16,316 bases of DNA from Brevundimonas sp. (GTDB lineage Bacteria; Pseudomonadota; Alphaproteobacteria; Caulobacterales; Caulobacteraceae): assembly GCA_031119155.1 (NCBI GenBank), contig JAVHYH010000050.1, positions 1 to 16,316 on the forward strand, in the 5' to 3' direction. Both the position numbers and the translations under genes were made by a program. Under the pieces are notes generated by a model. That model did no database searches. It saw only the letters and a list, made by a program, of their open reading frames with translations, and was not told where the DNA came from. Numbering within the stretch: the stretch's first letter is position 1; each line of letters opens with the position of its first letter. This document shows positions 12,913-16,316 of the stretch, piece after piece.

Positions 12913-14043
12913 ATGACCCGTCTCCGCCTCGCCCTCGCGACCGCCTTCGCCCTGATCGCCGCCCCCGCGTTCGCGCAGGAGCCGCCCCGCTGGTCCCTCG
13001 CCATCCACGGCGGCGCCGGGGTGATCGAGCGCGACAGCCTGACGCCCGAACAGGACGCCGCCTATCGCGCGGCCCTGCACCGCGCGCTGGAAGCTGGACA
13101 GGCGGTTCTGGCCGACGGCGGCTCGGCGATGGACGCCGTCCAGGCCGCGATCCAGATCATGGAGGACGACCCGCTGTTCAACGCCGGACGCGGCGCCGTC
13201 TTCACCGCCGAGGGCCGCAACGAGCTGGACGCCGCCGTCATGGACGGCTCGACCCTCAACGCCGGATCGGTCGCGGGCCTGACCACCACCCGCCACCCCA
13301 TCGCCGCCGCCCGCGCGGTGATGGAGCAGTCGCCGCACGTCATGCTGATCGGCCCCGGCGCCGACAGCTTCGCCGCCTCGGTGGGGCTAGAGCAGGTCGA
13401 TCCCAGCTTCTTCTTCACCGAGCGCCGCTGGCAGGGGCTGGAGACGGCCCTGCGCGCCCAGAACCTCCCGATCCCGCCGCGTCCCGTCGGCGCGCCCGGT
13501 CCGCAGGCGGAAAACACCCTGCCCGCCCCACCCCTGAACGAGCGCAAATTCGGCACCGTCGGCGCGGTGGCGCTGGACCAGCAGGGGCGTCTCGCGGCGG
13601 GCACCTCGACCGGCGGCATGACCGCCAAACGCTGGGGCCGTGTCGGCGACGTGCCGGTCATCGGCGCCGGCACCTATGCCTCCAACGCCGACGGCTGCGC
13701 CGTCTCGGCCACTGGTTCGGGCGAGTATTTCATCCGGGCGACGGTGGCGCGGGATATCTGCGCGGCGATGGGTGACGCCTATGCGGCAGGCCGGGTCGGC
13801 TGGCGATGCTGGGACCCGGATGGGCGCGGTGAAATCTGCGGTCAGGCCGTGCCGGGGCAATTACAGGCACGGGAGGAGATCGAGGAAGTCGGCGCGCTCG
13901 GCGGCGAGGGTGGCGTCATCGTCATGAACCGCGAGGGGCGTCCGGCCTTCGCCGTGAACACCTCCGGCATGTATCGCGGCCTGGTTTCCAGCGACGAATC
14001 CGCCGCCGTCGCCATCTACGGCGACGAGGAGCTCCGCCCGTGA
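12913..14043 (+). CDS. Isoaspartyl peptidase / plant-type L-asparaginase (Ntn hydrolase)
   Basis: A 376-residue precursor with a signal peptide (MTRLRLALATAFALIAAPAFA|Q), so the enzyme is periplasmic. It hydrolyses isoaspartyl dipeptides and L-asparagine after self-cleavage into alpha and beta subunits. The mature start shows AIHGGAG (30-36), and LFNAGRGAVF (88-97) and ELDAAVMDG (104-112) follow. The autocleavage site is FG|TVGAVALD, making T215 the catalytic nucleophile. GTSTGGMTAKRWGRVGD and PVIGAGTYA (about 230-257) are the substrate-site blocks, and GALGGEGGVI lies near the end. An unusual segment at about 290-320 (WRCWDPDGRGEICGQ) is longer than in typical homologues. The ribosome binding site is weak. 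It starts 39 bases after the binding-protein gene and overlaps the cupin gene by four bases, so it heads a coupled chain. Confidence 0.93.
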   Translation: MTRLRLALATAFALIAAPAFAQEPPRWSLAIHGGAGVIERDSLTPEQDAAYRAALHRALEAGQAVLADGGSAMDAVQAAIQIMEDDPLFNAGRGAVFTAEGRNELDAAVMDGSTLNAGSVAGLTTTRHPIAAARAVMEQSPHVMLIGPGADSFAASVGLEQVDPSFFFTERRWQGLETALRAQNLPIPPRPVGAPGPQAENTLPAPPLNERKFGTVGAVALDQQGRLAAGTSTGGMTAKRWGRVGDVPVIGAGTYASNADGCAVSATGSGEYFIRATVARDICAAMGDAYAAGRVGWRCWDPDGRGEICGQAVPGQLQAREEIEEVGALGGEGGVIVMNREGRPAFAVNTSGMYRGLVSSDESAAVAIYGDEELRP

Positions 14044-14405
14044 CCGCCGCCATCGACCTGACCGAGAAGTTCGCCGCCTTCTCCGACCACTGGCGACCCC
14101 GCATCGCCGCCCGGCTGAACGGGCAGGACGTGCGGCTGGTGAAGGTGCAGGGCGTCTTCCCCTGGCACAGCCACGAAACCGCAGACGAGATGTTCCTGGT
14201 CTGGAAGGGCCGCTTCCGGGTCGAGTTCCGCGACCGGATCGTCAGCCTCGATCCCGGCCAGTTCATCGTCGTGCCGCGCGGGGCCGAGCATCGCACCGCC
14301 GCCGACGAGGAGGCCGAGGTGATGATCTTCGAGCCGTCCGAGGTCGTCAACACCGGCGACGCTCCGCCGTCAGAATTCACCGCGCCTTCCGGACAGACCG
14401 TATGA
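14040..14405 (+). CDS. Small single-domain cupin protein
   Basis: A 121-residue cytosolic protein with one cupin barrel. Motif 1 is present as PWHSHETADEMFLVWKG, giving metal ligands H43, H45 and E50. Motif 2 is DPGQFIVVPRGAEHRT, giving H84. All four metal-binding residues are therefore intact. Cupins of this size can be isomerases, dioxygenases or sugar/metabolite-binding proteins, and the substrate cannot be told from the sequence. The GTG start at 14040 overlaps the asparaginase stop as GTGA, and its own stop overlaps the next start as ATGA, so translational coupling with both neighbours is likely. Confidence 0.88.
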   Translation: MTAAIDLTEKFAAFSDHWRPRIAARLNGQDVRLVKVQGVFPWHSHETADEMFLVWKGRFRVEFRDRIVSLDPGQFIVVPRGAEHRTAADEEAEVMIFEPSEVVNTGDAPPSEFTAPSGQTV

Positions 14406-14878
14406 CTTCCCCTTCCGACACCACCGGTCCCATCCGTTTCCCTCCGCCCCTGATCTATGTCGCCTTCCTGTTCGCGGGATGGGGGCTGGGCGCGCTGGTC
14501 GGTGAGCCTTCGGTCGGTCTCCCCACCGACATCCGGCGCGGGCTGGCCTTCGCCCTGATCATCCTCGGCCTGCTGCTGGAGATGGCCGCCCTGACCCGCT
14601 TCCGCCGGCTGGGCACGCCGCCCGAGCCGTGGAAGGCCACAACCGCCCTGGCCACCGACGGCCTGTACGCCTTCAGCCGCAACCCGATCTACGTCGGCTT
14701 CGCCCTGATCTATCTCGGTTTCGCCACCGCGATGGACAGCTGGGCGGCGCTCGCGATGCTGATCCCCTGCATGGTGGTCGTCGACCGCTTTGTGGTCCTG
14801 CGCGAAGAGGCCTATCTGTCCGCCAAATTCGGCGCCGCGTGGGACGCCTATTGTTCGAAGGTGCGCCGGTGGCTGTGA
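14402..14878 (+). CDS. Isoprenylcysteine carboxyl methyltransferase-like membrane methyltransferase
   Basis: A 158-residue membrane protein of the ICMT/PEMT-like methyltransferase group, which uses S-adenosylmethionine within a multi-helix membrane bundle. Hydrophobic segments lie at about 15-34, 46-64 and 95-130. The family signature is visible as DGLYAFSRNPIYVGF (86-100) and, toward the C-terminus, REEAYLSAKFGAAWDAYC (134-151) ending RRWL. Bacterial members of this family methylate small molecules or lipids; they do not imply prenylated proteins, and the substrate here is unknown. It starts at ATG 14402 within the cupin stop (ATGA) and ends in GTGA with the next gene, the third gene of a tightly coupled chain. 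Confidence 0.88.
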   Translation: MTSPSDTTGPIRFPPPLIYVAFLFAGWGLGALVGEPSVGLPTDIRRGLAFALIILGLLLEMAALTRFRRLGTPPEPWKATTALATDGLYAFSRNPIYVGFALIYLGFATAMDSWAALAMLIPCMVVVDRFVVLREEAYLSAKFGAAWDAYCSKVRRWL

Positions 14879-15135
14879 AAGACGACGAACTGTCCGAAAT
14901 GGCCATCGAGGAGCTGGACGCCGCCTGCGCCCTGCCCTGGCCGGACATGAAGGCCGTCACCCCCTGGGGCGACACCTTCGAGGGCGTCGCGCCGTCCGGT
15001 CGCGATGTCGAGGTCGAGCGCCGCTACCTGTGGGCGCACCAGCCCGAAGGCGCCATCGCCGTCGAGGTCGAGGTGCGGCTGATTGGCGGCCGTGAGGGCG
15101 CCGAGGCCAAGGCGCTGATCCACCCGCCCGCCTGA
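14875..15135 (+). CDS. Small protein of unknown function
   Basis: An 86-residue acidic, soluble protein that I do not recognise. It begins with a charged helix-like stretch (KDDELSEMAIEELDAAC), then LPWPDMKAVTPWGDTFEG, and ends with an alternating, beta-like part (AIAVEVEVRLIGG). No membrane segment, signal peptide or known motif is visible. The GTG at 14875 overlaps the methyltransferase stop as GTGA; another in-frame GTG at 14869 is possible. The overlap and normal codon use for the region support a real gene. Its place at the end of the coupled chain suggests a shared function or simple co-expression with the asparaginase-cupin-methyltransferase genes. No function is proposed. Confidence 0.7.
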   Translation: MKDDELSEMAIEELDAACALPWPDMKAVTPWGDTFEGVAPSGRDVEVERRYLWAHQPEGAIAVEVEVRLIGGREGAEAKALIHPPA

Positions 15136-15216
15136 ATCCACAGCCGTTAACCTTTTCCGGTTGCCAAGCGGAGCCGTCCACGCAGAATGCCGTTCGGTCA
15201 TTCAGCGGGAGCCTTC

Positions 15217-15987
15217 ATGTCCTACGGCGCAGACTTCGCCACGGCCGATCCGGCCAACGCCCCGCTCGACGCCCCGATCTATTTCGGCGCCGATCCGGTG
15301 CTGTGGGGCGCGCTGATTCTCGGCCTGCTGGCGGCGGCGTTGCTGGGCTGGGTTCTGCGAGGACAGTCCGCGCCCAAGGGTGGCGACGCCTCCGCCTCGA
15401 TCTGGAAGGCCATCGACGGCGCCGCCAAGGACGCGATGAAGGCCGACGACAACGCCCTGCATGGCCGGGCCGAGCATCTGCTCACGGTCATCGACAGGCG
15501 GCTGGGTCACACCCTCGCCCTGGCCGGCAACGGCGAGGGGCTGGCGGCCTGTGTCGCGGCCCTGAACGACGCCGTCGCCGGCAAGCGGCCGGACCCGCAC
15601 GACGATCACAAGGACGACGCCGACCACGCCCATCGCCCCGGCAAGGATCACGACCACACGCCTGGCGAACACGCCGACAAGGGCCCGGATCACGCCCACG
15701 GCCCCACCTCCAGCGTCGGCGCGGCGGCGGCCAACATCACGATCAATGTCGCGCCCTCGGCGCCCGCCAAGCCCGAGAAGCCGGACGGGGGCGGACACCC
15801 GCCGCATCCGCCCAGACCCAAGCCCCTGACCCGCCGCGAGCAGATCGATCAGCTGCGCCTCGCCGTCGCCGCCTTCAACGAACACTGGCGGCACGAGGGC
15901 GCGCGTACGGACGCCCTGCGCGCCGCGCTGCGGGAACTGTCCGGCGGACCGGGCGGCGTCGGCGGACCTCGCCTCAGCCACGGCTGA
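15217..15987 (+). CDS. Membrane-anchored protein with His/Asp-rich segment, unknown function
   Basis: A 256-residue protein not recognised as a known family. One membrane helix lies at about 28-47. A helical region follows (52-121, with SIWKAIDGAAKDAMKADD and a VIDRRLGHTL stretch). Then comes a low-complexity segment (126-162) with nine histidines (128, 131, 137, 139, 145, 147, 152, 159, 161) and many aspartates, patterned like DHxH repeats. A short beta-like piece, ANITINVAPSAP (172-183), is followed by a Pro-rich stretch and a C-terminal helix (204-241). The start at 15217 is preceded by GGGAG (15207-15211); an upstream ATG at 15187 lacks a clear site. The His/Asp segment could bind divalent metal such as Zn, Ni or Co, which is inference. 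It appears to be a single-gene unit with an AT-richer upstream region (around 15140-15165). Confidence 0.75.
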   Translation: MSYGADFATADPANAPLDAPIYFGADPVLWGALILGLLAAALLGWVLRGQSAPKGGDASASIWKAIDGAAKDAMKADDNALHGRAEHLLTVIDRRLGHTLALAGNGEGLAACVAALNDAVAGKRPDPHDDHKDDADHAHRPGKDHDHTPGEHADKGPDHAHGPTSSVGAAAANITINVAPSAPAKPEKPDGGGHPPHPPRPKPLTRREQIDQLRLAVAAFNEHWRHEGARTDALRAALRELSGGPGGVGGPRLSHG

Positions 15988-16006
15988 TCCGCCACCGGCA
16001 CGGCGC

Positions 16007-16032
16007 CCGGTTTCCCCCCGCGAGGAAACCGG
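16007..16032. other. Hairpin just before the FAH-family gene
   Basis: CCGGTTTCC (16007-16015) and GGAAACCGG (16024-16032) form a perfect 9-bp stem around an 8-base loop. It ends 13 bases before the next start codon and begins 20 bases after the preceding stop. There is no U-run on the plus strand, so it may be a weak terminator for the upstream gene or a leader structure of the downstream one. Confidence 0.5.
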
Positions 16033-16045
16033 CTAGGCGTGAGCC

Positions 16046-16316
16046 ATGAAACTCGCCTCGCTCAAGCATGGCCGTGACGGCCGCCTCGTCGTCGTCTCCA
16101 GCGATCTCGCCTGGTTCACCGACGCCTTCCTGATCGCCCCGACGCTGCAGGCCGCGCTGGACAACTGGGACCGGGTCGAACCCGATCTGCGCGCCCTGGC
16201 CGAAAGTCTGGAACACGGCGGCGTGCCGCGCGGTCGCTTCCACGAGCGGGAGGCCGCCAGCCCCCTGCCGCGCGCCTATCAGTGGGCCGACGGCTCGGCC
16301 TATGTGAACCACGTCG
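16046..16316 (+). CDS. Fumarylacetoacetate hydrolase family protein, 3' end cut by window edge
   Basis: Only the first 90 residues are inside the window. MKLASLKHGRDGRLVVVSSD is the typical start of the N-terminal domain found in a subset of FAH-family hydrolases, and ASPLPRAYQWADGSAYVNHV (71-90) is the conserved lead into the catalytic domain. The metal-binding Asp/Glu residues and active site lie beyond the edge, so activity cannot be judged. FAH-family enzymes cleave or hydrate beta-diketo acids, for example in tyrosine or aromatic catabolism. The ATG at 16046 has no strong ribosome binding site (GTGAGCC). The neighbouring genes give no tyrosine pathway context here. Confidence 0.85.
   Translation, partial: MKLASLKHGRDGRLVVVSSDLAWFTDAFLIAPTLQAALDNWDRVEPDLRALAESLEHGGVPRGRFHEREAASPLPRAYQWADGSAYVNHV

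Noticed and set aside
11851..13338. A 495-residue minus-strand frame crossing the binding protein and asparaginase genes
   Set aside because: It spans two well-supported genes and their intergenic gap and shows no family features.

Overview
The window is GC-rich, densely packed alphaproteobacterial chromosome. The gene content (coxB beside tldD, two TonB-dependent receptors, a POT peptide transporter, a TraB/GumN-like protein, an Ntn-type asparaginase) and codon use point to Caulobacterales, most likely a Brevundimonas- or Caulobacter-like organism. That placement is inferred from gene content, not from a marker gene. Fifteen protein genes are supported, two of them cut by the window edges. 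I see no rRNA, tRNA, CRISPR array, transposase or phage gene, and no gene-free stretch longer than about 230 bases.

Left (1-4222): coxB (cytochrome c oxidase subunit II) runs off the left edge on the minus strand. Divergent to it is a compact cassette: a PadR-family repressor, a HAAS-domain (DUF1700) membrane protein and a membrane-anchored toastrack/GIN (DUF4097) beta-solenoid protein. It is followed by tldD, a metalloprotease gene. The PadR promoter region has repeated CTTGCG/CAAG motifs, and a perfect palindrome with the same core lies just upstream of coxB.

Middle (4223-9928): tldD converges on a TraB/GumN-like gene across a heptamer tandem repeat in which both stop codons are embedded. 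The TraB/GumN-like protein has a signal peptide and a TonB-box-like stretch but lacks both GxxH motifs of its family. Divergent from it are two tandem, clearly paralogous TonB-dependent receptors. They are separated by two strong hairpins and a third that could hide the ribosome binding site of the second receptor. After the second receptor come a 139-base imperfect inverted repeat and a strong bidirectional terminator shared with the convergent transporter.

Right (9929-16316): a POT-family peptide transporter with a large Ala-rich periplasmic insertion (minus strand) is divergent from an orphan Tat-exported metal/cobalamin-type binding lipoprotein. Next comes a translationally coupled chain with 4-base overlaps: isoaspartyl peptidase/asparaginase, cupin, ICMT-like membrane methyltransferase and a small unknown protein. 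A membrane-anchored protein with a His/Asp-rich segment and the start of a fumarylacetoacetate hydrolase family gene complete the window.

The theme is the cell envelope: respiration, envelope-stress sensing, outer-membrane uptake, peptide import and peptide/asparagine breakdown. The best candidates for something undescribed are the divergent TraB/GumN-like pseudo-enzyme with a TonB-box-like N-terminus beside the receptor pair, and the stop-codon-embedded heptamer repeat.
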